In this document: positions 47,635-57,454 of the stretch, piece by piece
How positions within the stretch are numbered: position 1 is the first letter of the stretch
How the letters are laid out: each line of letters begins with the position of its first letter
Source: Thioclava nitratireducens
Lineage (GTDB): Bacteria; Pseudomonadota; Alphaproteobacteria; Rhodobacterales; Rhodobacteraceae
Reading direction: 5' to 3'
DNA: 64,000 bases
Assembly (NCBI RefSeq): GCF_001940525.2
Contig: NZ_CP019437.1
Coordinates: forward strand, 2,777,501-2,841,500
The notes under the pieces: generated by a model
Told to the model about the DNA's origin: nothing
The model's input: the letters and a program-made list of their open reading frames with translations, nothing else
Database searches by the model: none
Program-made: the position numbers and the translations under genes

Positions 47635-48314
47635 ATCCCCTCCTCCAGCGCGCCGTTCTCCAGGTGCAACACACGGTCCATCTTGGCGGCGAGCTCCATG
47701 TTATGCGTCGCGATCAGCGCCGACAGGCCCGTCTCGCGCACCAGCCCCATCAGCACGTCGAACACCGTGTCCGAGGTGGTCGGGTCGAGGTTGCCGGTAG
47801 GCTCGTCGGCCAGCAACAGGCTCGGCCCGTTCGCGAGCGCCCTGCAGAACGCCACACGTTGCTGCTCGCCACCCGATAGCGCCGAGGGGCGGTGATCCAT
47901 CCGGCCCGCCATACCGACGCGGCTCAAGAGGTCCTTGGCCCGCTCTTCCGCGGCCTTGCGGCTGACGCCATTGGCCAGCTGCGGCAGCACGATATTCTCC
48001 ACCGCCGAGAACTCCGGAAGCAGGTGGTGAAACTGGTAGACGAAGCCCAGCTTCTCGCGCCGCGCCGCCGTGCGTTTGCCGTCGCGCGCGCCGGTCAGAT
48101 CCTCGCCATCGATCAGCACCCGACCGGAATCGGGCGTGTCCAGCAGCCCCGCGATATGCAGAAGCGTCGACTTGCCCGCCCCCGAAGGCGCGACCAGCGC
48201 CACGACCTGCCCTTTCGGAATGGTCAGATCCAGACCTTTGAGCACCGTGATCTCGTTCGGCTTGCCCCGGTTGTAGCACTTTTCCAGCTGTTCGCAGATC
48301 AGCACGTCATTCAT
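47631..48314 (-). CDS. lolD: Lipoprotein-releasing ABC transporter ATPase LolD
   Basis: 227 residues. Walker A is APSGAGKST, Walker B is LLLADEPTGNLD, the signature is LSGGEQQRVAFCRAL and the Q-loop region FVYQFHHLLPEFSAVENI is typical of LolD. It powers the LolCDE complex that extracts lipoproteins from the inner membrane and hands them to LolA. It overlaps the lolC/E gene by 8 bp. Confidence 0.96.
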   Translation of the reverse strand: MNDVLICEQLEKCYNRGKPNEITVLKGLDLTIPKGQVVALVAPSGAGKSTLLHIAGLLDTPDSGRVLIDGEDLTGARDGKRTAARREKLGFVYQFHHLLPEFSAVENIVLPQLANGVSRKAAEERAKDLLSRVGMAGRMDHRPSALSGGEQQRVAFCRALANGPSLLLADEPTGNLDPTTSDTVFDVLMGLVRETGLSALIATHNMELAAKMDRVLHLENGALEEGI

Positions 48315-49608
48315 AGCGCAGCGCCTCCACCGGGTTCATGCGCGCGGCACGGCGCGCCGGGAAGATGGTCACGATGAAGCTCAGCGCCAGCGACAGCGTC
48401 ACCGCCTTGGTCACGTCCCAGGGCTGCAATTTCGCGGGCAGATGGTAGATGCCGCGGATCGACGGATCCCATGCTTCGCCGCCATTGAGCCAGTTTACGA
48501 AGCCCATGACGTGGTCGATATTCAGCGAGAACAGCACCCCGATCGCCAGCCCCGCGAGCGTCCCGATCACCCCGGTGAACGCGCCGCAAAGGAAGAAGAC
48601 CCGCAGGATCGAACCCTCGCTAAGCCCCATCGTGCGCAGGATGCCGATGTCGCGGCCCTTGTTCTTCACCAACATGATCAGTCCCGATGTGATGTTCATC
48701 GACGCGATCAGCACGAGGATCGAGAGGATGATGAACATTACGTTGTCTTCGACCGTCAGCGCGCGCAGGAAGCTCGACGATGCGTCCTTCCATGTCCACA
48801 AAAGCGTGCCCTTGCCGCTCGCATCCATGATCGCGGGCTCCCATTCGGCGATGCGCTCGGGATCGGCCACGTCCACGTCGATCTCATCGACCCCGCCCTC
48901 GCGGTTGAAGAAGCTCTGCGCCTCCTTGAAGGGCATATAAAGCCGCGTCTGGTCGATGTCGTAACGCCCGGCCGAGAAAACATAGGAGACCTTGTAGGCG
49001 TTCACGCGCGGGCTTGTGCCCGACGGAGTCTTCGCCCCATTGGGCGAAATCACCTTGACCGTGTCGCCCACCGTCACGCCCAGATCGCGCGCCATGCCGA
49101 TGCCGATCGCGATGCCTTCACCGTAATTGTCGATATCGCCCTGCGCATCTTCGGAATGCGCGATATTGGGGATGTTCTTCAGATCCGAAAGCGCCAGACC
49201 GTAGACATCCGCCACGTTGGAACGATCGCCGAAGCTGACCATCGCCTGACCGCGCACCGCCGGCGCGGCGCTCACCACGCCCGGGATCGCCTTGATCCGA
49301 TCGGTGCGCTCGGCATAGTCGCGGATCAGCTTGGAATAGACGCCCGAGCCCTCCGCCACTTCCATCGGTGCGGAATAGACGGTGATCTGCGGATTCGAAC
49401 CGACGATGGTCGAGACGAACTCGGCGCGAAAGCCCGCGCGCACGGCCAACGTCGCGATCAGGGCGGCCACGCCAAGCGCGATGCCGATCAGGGAAATCCA
49501 TGTCATGACCGAGACGCCACCTTCGGCGCGGCGCGCGCGCAGGTAGCGCCATGCGATCATGAACTCGAAACGGGAAAACGGGGCAGTGCGTGCGGCCATC
49601 GGCTCCAT
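48307..49608 (-). CDS. lolE: Lipoprotein-releasing system transmembrane protein (LolC/LolE, LolF-like)
   Basis: 433 residues. N-terminal helix (MTWISLIGIALGVAALIATLAV), a large periplasmic loop, and three C-terminal helices ending in VEALRYE, the FtsX-like/MacB pattern of LolC/LolE. Only one such gene is present, so the complex is probably a homodimer (LolF-type) with LolD. A second ATG at 49599 (MAARTAPF) is also plausible. It is part of a cluster with proS, a secreted hypothetical, lolD and an ArsC-like gene. Confidence 0.93.
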   Translation of the reverse strand: MEPMAARTAPFSRFEFMIAWRYLRARRAEGGVSVMTWISLIGIALGVAALIATLAVRAGFRAEFVSTIVGSNPQITVYSAPMEVAEGSGVYSKLIRDYAERTDRIKAIPGVVSAAPAVRGQAMVSFGDRSNVADVYGLALSDLKNIPNIAHSEDAQGDIDNYGEGIAIGIGMARDLGVTVGDTVKVISPNGAKTPSGTSPRVNAYKVSYVFSAGRYDIDQTRLYMPFKEAQSFFNREGGVDEIDVDVADPERIAEWEPAIMDASGKGTLLWTWKDASSSFLRALTVEDNVMFIILSILVLIASMNITSGLIMLVKNKGRDIGILRTMGLSEGSILRVFFLCGAFTGVIGTLAGLAIGVLFSLNIDHVMGFVNWLNGGEAWDPSIRGIYHLPAKLQPWDVTKAVTLSLALSFIVTIFPARRAARMNPVEALRYE

Positions 49609-49688
49609 CCACGAAAATTCGGCGCAAGCTGGCGCGGCGGGGTCGAAAGGTCAAGCCTGCGCCCGGTCATAGCGGCGAGAGCGCGCCT

Positions 49689-49746
49689 CTTCGGCTTGGT
49701 CGAAATATCCCGGGGGCGCCCGGAACGGGCGGGGGCAGAGCCCCCT
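49689..49746 (-). repeat. GC-rich palindromic intergenic repeat, copy F
   Basis: On the minus strand: GGGGGCTCTGCCCCC, GCCCG-TTCC-GGGC, CCCCGGGATATTT, then ACCAAGCCGAAGAGG. Its first palindrome begins at the stop codon of the upstream gene (49745). Confidence 0.85.
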
Positions 49747-50269
49747 ATTTGCAGCCCAGCGTGCCGGGCACATCCGCCAGAAGCGGTGCCATCGCCTCGG
49801 CCAGATCGGCGGGGTAATCGATCTGCACCGAGGCAAGCACCGCCTCGCCCGCGCACTCGAGCCGCTGCGTCTTGCGCAGCGTCACCTTGCCGAACACGTC
49901 CTTGGAGCGGATCGCAAACCCGTCTTCGGTCATCTCGTCCGACAGCACCGTATCGCCATCGAGCAGGATCGTGTGCAGGAGTTGTTCATGCGCGGCCGTA
50001 AGGTCCGCGCCCGCATCGGCATGGGCACGCAGCGCGACATGGGCGGTCTTGTGCGGGTCGATATCGGGCGCGGAGAACAGGATGCCGCCGCCCGGCATCT
50101 CGTCCGACGTCCAGCCCTTCGGCACCCTGGCCGAAATACCGAGCGCATCGCTCGACCACGGCACGAGACCTTGGTCGGCGCCCTGCCCCTTGCCTTCGGC
50201 CAGAGCGGGCCCGGCGAGCAAGCCCGCCGCGACCGCGCTGGCGGCAAGGATCAGATCAAAGCCCTTCAT
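49745..50269 (-). CDS. Secreted hypothetical protein between proS and lolE
   Basis: 174 residues with a clear signal peptide ([24 protein letters not shown], cleavage after ALA) and a small soluble domain ([24 protein letters not shown]...). No named domain is recognised; it resembles small periplasmic proteins of this order. The start overlaps the proS stop by 14 bp, so it is co-translated with proS. The stop codon touches repeat copy F. Confidence 0.8.
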   Translation of the reverse strand: MKGFDLILAASAVAAGLLAGPALAEGKGQGADQGLVPWSSDALGISARVPKGWTSDEMPGGGILFSAPDIDPHKTAHVALRAHADAGADLTAAHEQLLHTILLDGDTVLSDEMTEDGFAIRSKDVFGKVTLRKTQRLECAGEAVLASVQIDYPADLAEAMAPLLADVPGTLGCK

Positions 50270-51593
50270 AGATGCCCACGATCTTCTCGACCGCCTCTTC
50301 AGCCGGCATCTCCTCGCTCTCGCCGGTGCGGCGGCAGGTCAGTTCAACCTTGTTGGCCGCGATCCCGCGCGGACCGACGGTAATGCGCCACGGCAGGCCG
50401 ATCAGGTCCATGGTGGCGAATTTCGCGCCCGCGCGCTCTTCGCGGTCGTCATAGAGCGGGTCGAGCCCGTGGTCGAGGAACGCGCGGTAGAGCGCCTCGC
50501 AGGCGCTGTCGCAGCTGACATCGCCCTGCTTGAGGTTGACGATGCCAACATGGAACGGCGTCACGCCCTCGGGCCAGATGATGCCCTTGTCGTCGTGGTT
50601 CGCCTCGATCAGCGCGCCGACGAGACGGCTCACGCCGATCCCGTGGGAGCCCATATGGACCGGCACCTTCGCGCCATCCGGCGTCTGAACGGTTGCGCCC
50701 AATGCCTCGGAATATTGCGTGCCGAAATAGAAGATCTGGCCGACCTCGATCCCGCGCGCGACGCGGCGACGCTCTTCGGGGACCTCGTTGAAGACCGCCT
50801 CGTCATGGGTCTCGTCGGTGCGGGCATAGCGCGAGGTGAATTCCTCCAGCACGCCCTGGCACTGCGCCACGTCGTCATAATCGATTTCGCGGTCGCCGAA
50901 GGTCAGATCGGTGATCTCGCTGTCGTAGAACACCTCCGACTCGCCCGTTTCGGCCAGCACGAGGAATTCATGGGTGTAATCGCCGCCGATCGGGCCGCTA
51001 TCGGCGCGCATCGGGATCGCCTGCAGGCCCATGCGCTCATAGGTGCGCAGGTAGCTGACGAGGTGGCGGTTATAGGCGTGCAGCGCGTCTTCCTTCGACA
51101 GATCGAAGTTGTAGCCGTCCTTCATCAGGAATTCGCGGCCGCGCATCACGCCGAAGCGCGGGCGGATCTCGTCGCGGAATTTCCACTGGATCTGATAGAG
51201 CGTCAGCGGCAGCTGCTTGTAGCTAGAGACATGGGCGCGGAAGATGTCGGTCACCATCTCCTCGGCGGTGGGCGAGTAAAGCATATCGCGGCCCTGCCGG
51301 TCGGTGATCCGCAGCATCTCTTCGCCATAGCCGTCATAACGGCCCGACTCGCGCCACAGATCGGCCGATTGCAGCGTCGGCATCTGGATCGCGAGGTGGC
51401 CGGCGCGCGCCTGCTCTTCGTGCACGATCTGCTCGATCCGGCGCAGCACCTTGAAGCCCATCGGCAGCCAGGAATAGATCCCGGCCTGCTGCTGCTTGAT
51501 CATACCCGCACGCAGCATCAGCCGATGCGAGGCGATCTGCGCCTCGGCGGGGGTTTCCTTGAGAACGGGAAGAAAATAGCGGGACAGGCGCAT
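50256..51593 (-). CDS. proS: Prolyl-tRNA synthetase (short alphaproteobacterial form)
   Basis: 445 residues from the ATG at 51593 ([20 protein letters not shown]), preceded by GAAGGAC. Class II motifs: [24 protein letters not shown], then [30 protein letters not shown]. The INS editing domain between motifs 2 and 3 is absent, as is normal in this class. An in-frame extension to 51857 would pass through a repeat and is rejected. Confidence 0.97.
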   Translation of the reverse strand: MRLSRYFLPVLKETPAEAQIASHRLMLRAGMIKQQQAGIYSWLPMGFKVLRRIEQIVHEEQARAGHLAIQMPTLQSADLWRESGRYDGYGEEMLRITDRQGRDMLYSPTAEEMVTDIFRAHVSSYKQLPLTLYQIQWKFRDEIRPRFGVMRGREFLMKDGYNFDLSKEDALHAYNRHLVSYLRTYERMGLQAIPMRADSGPIGGDYTHEFLVLAETGESEVFYDSEITDLTFGDREIDYDDVAQCQGVLEEFTSRYARTDETHDEAVFNEVPEERRRVARGIEVGQIFYFGTQYSEALGATVQTPDGAKVPVHMGSHGIGVSRLVGALIEANHDDKGIIWPEGVTPFHVGIVNLKQGDVSCDSACEALYRAFLDHGLDPLYDDREERAGAKFATMDLIGLPWRITVGPRGIAANKVELTCRRTGESEEMPAEEAVEKIVGIYEGL

Positions 51594-51692
51594 GAGCGGT
51601 CCTTCGAGGGTTGGTGTCAGACGTTGCGTTTGGCCTAGAGGAAACGGGGGCGTTGGGCAAGATGGTGGCGTCGGACGCGGGTGTCGCATATG

Positions 51693-51753
51693 AGGGGCTC
51701 CGCCCCTGGCGCATCCGCGCCTCCCCCGGGATATTTCCGCCAAGAGGAAGGGG
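51693..51753 (+). repeat. GC-rich palindromic intergenic repeat, copy G
   Basis: GGGGCTCCGCCCC, GGCGCATCCGCGCC, CCCCCGGGATATTT, then CCGCCAAGAGGAAGGGG. It lies between the divergent genes proS and the permease gene, so it is not a gene-end element here. Confidence 0.85.
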
Positions 51754-51828
51754 CACGCGCGCCCAAGTCTTGATTTCCCACCGCATTTCGCCACGTTAGA
51801 GCGAACGCATCGCCGAGAAGGACCACGC

Positions 51829-52971
51829 ATGGCCCTGCCTGCCCGCCAGCAAGTCACCTATTGGTCCGTCGCCGCCTTGGTGCTGGTCCTGTCGCTGTGG
51901 TGGCTGGGAAATGTCATCCTGCCGTTCATCATGGGCGGCGCGATCGCTTATTTCCTCGACCCGCTGGCCGACCGGCTCGAGAAGCTTGGCCTGAGCCGCG
52001 CGGCCTCCACCGCGATCATCGGGCTGGTGACGGTGCTGATCTTCGTGATCCTTGCACTGGCCGTGGTGCCGATGCTGGCGCGTCAGCTGGCGCAGCTGGT
52101 TGCGCTGGCGCCCGATCTTCTGTCGTCGTTGCAGGCCTTCCTGAACGAGCGGTTCCCCAACCTCCTGCAGAACTCGGTCGTGAACGACACGCTCAACAGC
52201 CTCGGCAGCGCAATCAAGGCGCGGGGCGGCGAGCTGGCGGCGACCCTGCTGAGTTCGGCGATGACGCTGGTCAACGTCGTCGTCTTCATCGTCGTGGTGC
52301 CGGTCGTGGCCTTCTACATGCTGCTCGACTGGGACCGGATGGTGGCCAAGATCGATGGCTGGCTGCCGCGCGATCACGTCCAGACGATCCGCACCATCGC
52401 GCGCGACATCGACCGGGTGCTTTCGGGCTTCGTGCGCGGCCAGGTCACGGTCTGCCTCGTGCTCGGCGGCTTCTACGCGATCGCGCTGATGGCGGCGGGG
52501 CTCGATTTCGGGCTGCTGGTGGGGTCGGTCGCCGGCGCGCTGACCTTCATCCCCTATATCGGCGCGATCATCGGCGGAACGCTCGCCATCGGCCTCGCGC
52601 TGTTCCAGTTCTGGGGCGAGTGGTTCAATATCGGCATCGTGGCGGGCATCTTCGTGCTCGGCCAGTTTCTCGAAGGCAATTTCGTCACTCCCAAACTCGT
52701 GGGCGATTCGGTCGGGCTGCATCCGCTCTGGCTGATCTTCGCGCTGTCCGCTTTCGGCACTTTGTTCGGTTTTGTGGGCATGTTGGTCGCCGTTCCCGTC
52801 GCTGCGGTGATCGGAGTGGTTGCGCGCTTCTTCATCGACCAATATCTGCAAGGGGCGCTTTACCGAGGGCAAACGGAGCGCGAGCCAACAGCCCATCCGC
52901 CGATCTCCCTGATCAACGAGGAGACCGGGGAAGTGACGGGCGCGACCGAGACGACCGAACACGAGAACTGA
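51829..52971 (+). CDS. AI-2E family (PerM) transporter
   Basis: 380 residues with seven or eight predicted membrane helices (around 11-30, 33-48, 62-85, 148-168, 210-240, 245-270, 278-300, 305-330). The family motif [22 protein letters not shown] and the [11 protein letters not shown] loop are present. It belongs to the AI-2E/PerM family, mostly of unknown substrate. The C-terminal 45 residues are polar and acidic. It runs into hdaA with a 2-bp gap. Confidence 0.9.
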   Translation: MALPARQQVTYWSVAALVLVLSLWWLGNVILPFIMGGAIAYFLDPLADRLEKLGLSRAASTAIIGLVTVLIFVILALAVVPMLARQLAQLVALAPDLLSSLQAFLNERFPNLLQNSVVNDTLNSLGSAIKARGGELAATLLSSAMTLVNVVVFIVVVPVVAFYMLLDWDRMVAKIDGWLPRDHVQTIRTIARDIDRVLSGFVRGQVTVCLVLGGFYAIALMAAGLDFGLLVGSVAGALTFIPYIGAIIGGTLAIGLALFQFWGEWFNIGIVAGIFVLGQFLEGNFVTPKLVGDSVGLHPLWLIFALSAFGTLFGFVGMLVAVPVAAVIGVVARFFIDQYLQGALYRGQTEREPTAHPPISLINEETGEVTGATETTEHEN

Positions 52972-52973
52972 GA

Positions 52974-53648
52974 ATGGCCGAGCAGTTGACCTTCCCGCTT
53001 CACCTGCGTTCCGCGCAGGGGCGTGAAGACTTCTTCATCTCCCCAGCCAATGCGCTGGCCGTGACGACCCTCGACGCGCCCGAAACATGGCCGCTGGGCC
53101 GGATGATCCTGATCGGGCCGGAGGGCGCGGGCAAGACGCATCTCGCGACGATCTGGGCCGACGAACAGGGCGCGGAGATTCTGCCCGCCCGCAATCTCAC
53201 CGAAGATATGGCCCCCGCGCTGGTCGCCAAGGGCGCCGCCGTGATCGAGCGGGCCGAAACGCTCGGCGCCGACGAGGCGGGGCAACGCGCGCTCTTTCAC
53301 CTGCACAACCTGATGCAGGCCGAAGGCGGGCGGCTTCTTCTGACCGCGCGCACACCGCCCCGCGACTGGGGGTTGAGCCTGCCCGACCTGATCAGCCGGA
53401 TGGAAGCGACGGCGACGGTGCGCATCACGCCGCCCGATGACGCGCTGCTGGCGGCCGTTCTGGTGAAGCTTTTCTCCGACCGGCAACTGACCGTGCCGCC
53501 AAACCTGATCGGCTGGCTGGTGACGCGGATGGACCGCTCTCTCGCGACCGCGCGCAAACTGGTCGCGGCGCTCGATCGGCAGGCACTCGCACAGCGCCGC
53601 GCGATCACGCAAAGACTAGCCGCCGAGGTTCTGGACAGTCTCGATTGA
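52974..53648 (+). CDS. hdaA: DnaA-related regulator HdaA (RIDA)
   Basis: 224 residues from the ATG at 52974. The start MAEQLTFPLHL carries the QLTFPL clamp-binding motif that ties Hda to the DNA sliding clamp. The AAA+ core has Walker A GPEGAGKT, a degenerate Walker B region, and a sensor II-like C-terminus. Hda stimulates ATP hydrolysis by DnaA and so limits replication initiation. It sits just before ppk, the order common in alphaproteobacteria. Confidence 0.9.
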   Translation: MAEQLTFPLHLRSAQGREDFFISPANALAVTTLDAPETWPLGRMILIGPEGAGKTHLATIWADEQGAEILPARNLTEDMAPALVAKGAAVIERAETLGADEAGQRALFHLHNLMQAEGGRLLLTARTPPRDWGLSLPDLISRMEATATVRITPPDDALLAAVLVKLFSDRQLTVPPNLIGWLVTRMDRSLATARKLVAALDRQALAQRRAITQRLAAEVLDSLD

Positions 53649-53698
53649 GCCGCGCAAACTGTCATGGAGCCATTACAAAATCCAACGATAAGCGCGCC

Positions 53699-55864
53699 AT
53701 GACCCAAGCAGATTTCCTCAAGACCCCCTTCCCCACGCCGATCACGCTGCCCGAGGCGGAGATCAGCGGCCCCGGTCGTTTCTTCAACCGGGAACTGAGC
53801 TGGCTGGCGTTCAACTGGCGGGTTCTGGAAGAGGCGCGCAACCCGCGCGTGCCGCTGCTGGAGCGCGTGCGTTTCCTGTCGATCTCGGCCACCAACCTCG
53901 ACGAATTCTACACCGTGCGCGTCGCGGGCCTGATGGAGCTTGTGCGCGAGAGCAACGTGAACCCCTCCGATGACGGGCTCACCCCCGCCGAGCAGCTGGA
54001 GAAGATCAACGCCAACGCGCGGCGGTTGATGGACACGCAGCAGGCGACGTGGTCAGCGCTCAAGCGCGAGATGGATCACGAGGGCATCCATGTCGTCACC
54101 CGCTCACGTCTGACCAAGCGTGATCTCGACTTCCTGTCGGATCACTTCCTCAACAACGTCTTCCCGGTGCTCTCGCCGCTGGCGATCGACCCGGCCCACC
54201 CTTTCCCTTTCATCCCGAATACCGGCTTCTGCCTCGCGCTGGAACTGGAGCGCGAAAGCGACCAGCGCAGGTTGCAGGCGCTGCTGCCGATCCCGGCCCA
54301 GATCGACCGCTTCGTGCGCCTGCCGGGCGAGGCGCGGTTCCTGCCGCTCGAGCAGCTTCTGATGCTGCATCTGAGCTCGCTCTTCCCGGGCTACAAGGAT
54401 GTGGGCTCGTGCTCGTTCCGGGTGCTGCGAGACAGCGATCTGGAAGTCGAGGACGAGGCCGAAGACCTCGTGCGCGAGTTCGAGACCGCGCTGAAGCGCC
54501 GCCGCCGCGGTCAGGTCATCCGCATGTCGGTCTCGCCGGGCGCGCCGGAAGACCTGCAGGCGCTGGTGATGCGCGAGTTGCATGTCGATCCCGAAGAGGT
54601 GGTCGAGGAAAAGGGCCTCGTGGGCATCGCCGATGTGAAGGAACTGATCCTCGGCGAGCGCCCCGATCTGCTCTGGCCGCCCTTCATGCCGCGCGTGCCC
54701 GAACGCGTGCAGGACCACGAAGGCGACATGTTCGCCGCGATCAAGCAGAAGGACATCCTTCTGCACCATCCCTACGAGACCTTCGATCTGGTGGTGCGCT
54801 TCATCGATCAGGCGGCGAACGACCCGAACGTGCTGGCGATCAAGCAGACGCTCTATCGGACGTCGAAAGACAGCCCCGTCGTGTCGTCGCTCTGCGAGGC
54901 GGCGGAGAATGGCAAATCCGTGACCGCGCTCGTGGAGTTGAAGGCCCGGTTCGACGAGGCCGCCAATATCCGCCAGTCGCGGCGGCTGGAGCGCGCAGGC
55001 GCCCATGTCGTCTACGGGTTCATCAACTACAAGACCCACGCCAAGATCTCGACCGTGGTGCGCCGCGAGGGCGACCATCTCGTGACCTATACGCATTACG
55101 GCACCGGCAACTACCACCCGATCACGGCGAAGATTTACACCGATCTGAGCTTCTTTACCTGCGATGCCGCGCTCGGGCGCGATGCGACCAAGGTCTTCAA
55201 CTACCTCTCGGGCTATGTGCAGCCCGAGGGTCTCGAAAACATCGCGATCTCGCCAATCACGCTGAAGCCGCGCCTGCTGCAGTTGATCGACCGCGAGATC
55301 GAACACGCCAAGGCGGGAAAACCCGCCGCGATCTGGGCGAAGATGAATTCGCTGATCGAATCCGACGTGATCGACGCGCTCTACAAGGCCTCGCAGGCGG
55401 GGGTAAAAATCTCTCTCGTGATCCGCGGCATCTGCGGCATCCGCCCCGGCATCAAGGGCCTGTCCGAGAATATCCGCGTGAAATCCATCGTCGGGCGGTT
55501 CCTCGAACACTCGCGCATCGTGTGCTTCGGTAATGGCCATGCCCTGCCGTCGAACGACGCGCGCGTGTTCTTCTCCTCCGCCGACTGGATGGGGCGCAAC
55601 CTCAACCGCCGGGTGGAGACGCTGGTCGAGGCCAAGAACCCCACGGTGAAGGCGCAGATCGTCAGCCAGATCATGGCGGCGAACATGGCCGACGAGGCGC
55701 AAAGCTGGATTTTGCAGCCCGACGGCAAGTTCATCCGCCACCTGCCCGACGACCGCGAGGACCTGTTCTCCTGCCACCGGTTCTTCATGGAATACCCCTC
55801 GCTCTCGGGCCGCGGTTCCGCTGGGGCAAGCGATGTTCCCGAACTTGCCCATAGCTTCGACTAG
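53699..55864 (+). CDS. ppk: Polyphosphate kinase 1
   Basis: 721 residues from the ATG at 53699. The N-terminal FNRELSWLAFNWRVLEEA and the head domain precede the phospholipase-D-like catalytic core: FINYKTHAKISTVVRREG, YTHYGTGNYH and the autophosphorylated His in EHSRIVCFGNG. Ppk1 polymerises phosphate from ATP into long-chain polyphosphate. It is followed by ppx 39 bp away, so synthesis and breakdown are encoded together. Confidence 0.97.
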   Translation: MTQADFLKTPFPTPITLPEAEISGPGRFFNRELSWLAFNWRVLEEARNPRVPLLERVRFLSISATNLDEFYTVRVAGLMELVRESNVNPSDDGLTPAEQLEKINANARRLMDTQQATWSALKREMDHEGIHVVTRSRLTKRDLDFLSDHFLNNVFPVLSPLAIDPAHPFPFIPNTGFCLALELERESDQRRLQALLPIPAQIDRFVRLPGEARFLPLEQLLMLHLSSLFPGYKDVGSCSFRVLRDSDLEVEDEAEDLVREFETALKRRRRGQVIRMSVSPGAPEDLQALVMRELHVDPEEVVEEKGLVGIADVKELILGERPDLLWPPFMPRVPERVQDHEGDMFAAIKQKDILLHHPYETFDLVVRFIDQAANDPNVLAIKQTLYRTSKDSPVVSSLCEAAENGKSVTALVELKARFDEAANIRQSRRLERAGAHVVYGFINYKTHAKISTVVRREGDHLVTYTHYGTGNYHPITAKIYTDLSFFTCDAALGRDATKVFNYLSGYVQPEGLENIAISPITLKPRLLQLIDREIEHAKAGKPAAIWAKMNSLIESDVIDALYKASQAGVKISLVIRGICGIRPGIKGLSENIRVKSIVGRFLEHSRIVCFGNGHALPSNDARVFFSSADWMGRNLNRRVETLVEAKNPTVKAQIVSQIMAANMADEAQSWILQPDGKFIRHLPDDREDLFSCHRFFMEYPSLSGRGSAGASDVPELAHSFD

Positions 55865-55903
55865 CCCTAGCTTTGGGGTCGAACGACTCGAACGGACGGG
55901 CAC

Positions 55904-57454
55904 ATGAGCAAAGACAAAGCGGCGCCGGCACTCGATGACAGCGACGATTGGGACCCGTTCGGCCAACCTCTCTTCGACGATCCGTCCGTGCGCGCGCTCT
56001 CGCGCGTCGGCGTCGTCGATATCGGCTCGAACTCGATCCGGATGGTGGTGTTCGACGGCGCGGCGCGCAGCCCGGCCTATTTCTTCAACGAGAAGGTCAT
56101 GGCGGGTCTCGGTCAAGGTCTCGCAGAGACTGGCCAGCTGAACCCCGAGGGGCGCGAGCGCGGCCTGATCGCGCTCAAACGCTTTGCCGCGCTCGCCGAA
56201 GGGATGGAGATCGGCCCGCTCACCTGCGTCGCGACCGCCGCGATGCGCGACGCCGAGGACGGCCCTGAGTTTCACCGCAAGATCGAGAAAGAGACCGGCC
56301 TCAAGGTCCATATCGTCGACGGGCTCGAAGAGGCGCGCCTTTCCGCGCAAGGGGTGCTACTTGGCTGGCCCGAGGCCGAAGGCCTTGTCTGCGATATCGG
56401 TGGCAACTCGATGGAATTGGCCGAGATTCGCGGCGGCAAGGTCTGGCGCCGTGCCACCTCGCAGCTCGGCCCCTTCCGCCTGCAGCAGATCGCGGGCGGC
56501 AAGAAGGCCATCACCGCGCATATTCAGGCGACGATGCAGGAGTTGGCCGAGAAGGTCGGGACCGAGCATGAACGCATCTATCTCGTCGGGGGCTCGTGGC
56601 GCGCCATCGCGCGTCTCGACATGGAACGGCGCGACTATCCGCTGCTGGTGATGCACGAATACCGGATGAAGCCCGACGAGCTGGGCGAGACGATCGACTG
56701 GATCGGCAAGTCCGACCTCGAGAAGCTGCGCGCCAATACCGGCACCTCCGCCGCGCGGATGGAACTGGTCCCGCTCGCGAGCCAGGTGCTGCGCGAGTTG
56801 ATCGCGACCTTCCAGCCCAAGGAGATCGACGTCTCCGCCTACGGGATCCGCGAAGGGCTGCTTTACGAGCAGATGCCCGAACGCCTGCGCCGCCGCGATC
56901 CGCTGGTGGAGGCCGCGCGCCATACCGAGCGCGTGATGAGCCGGATGCCCGGCTTCGGCAAGAAGCTCCACGCCTTCATCGAGCCGATCTTCGGGCCGCT
57001 CCCACCCGAGAAATTCCGCCTCGTGCGCGCGGCCTGCCTGCTGCATGACACGACGTGGCGCACCCATCCCGATTACCGCGCCGAGGCCTGTTTCGAGAAC
57101 GTCACCCGAGCGAACTATTCGGCCATGTCCCACCCCGAGCGGATCTGGCTCGGCGTGGCGCTCCTGCACCGCTACAAGAACTCGCGCAACGGCTCGCGGC
57201 TGGAGCCGTTCCTGCCGCTGCTGACCGAAGAGCAGATCCAGGAGGCGGAAGTTCTGGGCAAGGCGATGCGCTTCGGCGCGATGTTCGCGACCCACAGCCC
57301 CGCCGATGCGGGCGAGTTGAAATATTCCGCCAAGAAGGGCGTTTTGGAGCTGAAGCTGACCAAGCGCGGCAAGGCGCTCATGGGCGAGGTCGCCGAGTCG
57401 CGCTTCCGCTCGCTCGCGGGCGCGCTGAAGGCCGATCCGATCATCACGGATTAA
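55904..57454 (+). CDS. ppx: Exopolyphosphatase (Ppx/GppA)
   Basis: 516 residues. The sugar-kinase/HSP70 fold has GVVDIGSNSIRMVVFDG at 37-53, LVCDIGGNSMELAEI in the middle, and an HD-like helical C-terminal domain (AACLLHDTTWRTHPDYRAEAC). It removes terminal phosphate from polyphosphate; the family also includes guanosine-pentaphosphate phosphohydrolases. It follows ppk and its last 4 bp overlap the convergent hypothetical gene. Confidence 0.94.
   Translation: MSKDKAAPALDDSDDWDPFGQPLFDDPSVRALSRVGVVDIGSNSIRMVVFDGAARSPAYFFNEKVMAGLGQGLAETGQLNPEGRERGLIALKRFAALAEGMEIGPLTCVATAAMRDAEDGPEFHRKIEKETGLKVHIVDGLEEARLSAQGVLLGWPEAEGLVCDIGGNSMELAEIRGGKVWRRATSQLGPFRLQQIAGGKKAITAHIQATMQELAEKVGTEHERIYLVGGSWRAIARLDMERRDYPLLVMHEYRMKPDELGETIDWIGKSDLEKLRANTGTSAARMELVPLASQVLRELIATFQPKEIDVSAYGIREGLLYEQMPERLRRRDPLVEAARHTERVMSRMPGFGKKLHAFIEPIFGPLPPEKFRLVRAACLLHDTTWRTHPDYRAEACFENVTRANYSAMSHPERIWLGVALLHRYKNSRNGSRLEPFLPLLTEEQIQEAEVLGKAMRFGAMFATHSPADAGELKYSAKKGVLELKLTKRGKALMGEVAESRFRSLAGALKADPIITD

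Noticed and set aside
50256..51857. Longer prolyl-tRNA synthetase start at 51857
   Set aside because: The extra 88 residues run through repeat copy G and have no similarity; the ATG at 51593 has a ribosome-binding site and begins like the family.
54104..56350. Long open frame (748 codons) on the minus strand opposite ppk and ppx
   Set aside because: Antisense shadow of two recognised genes.
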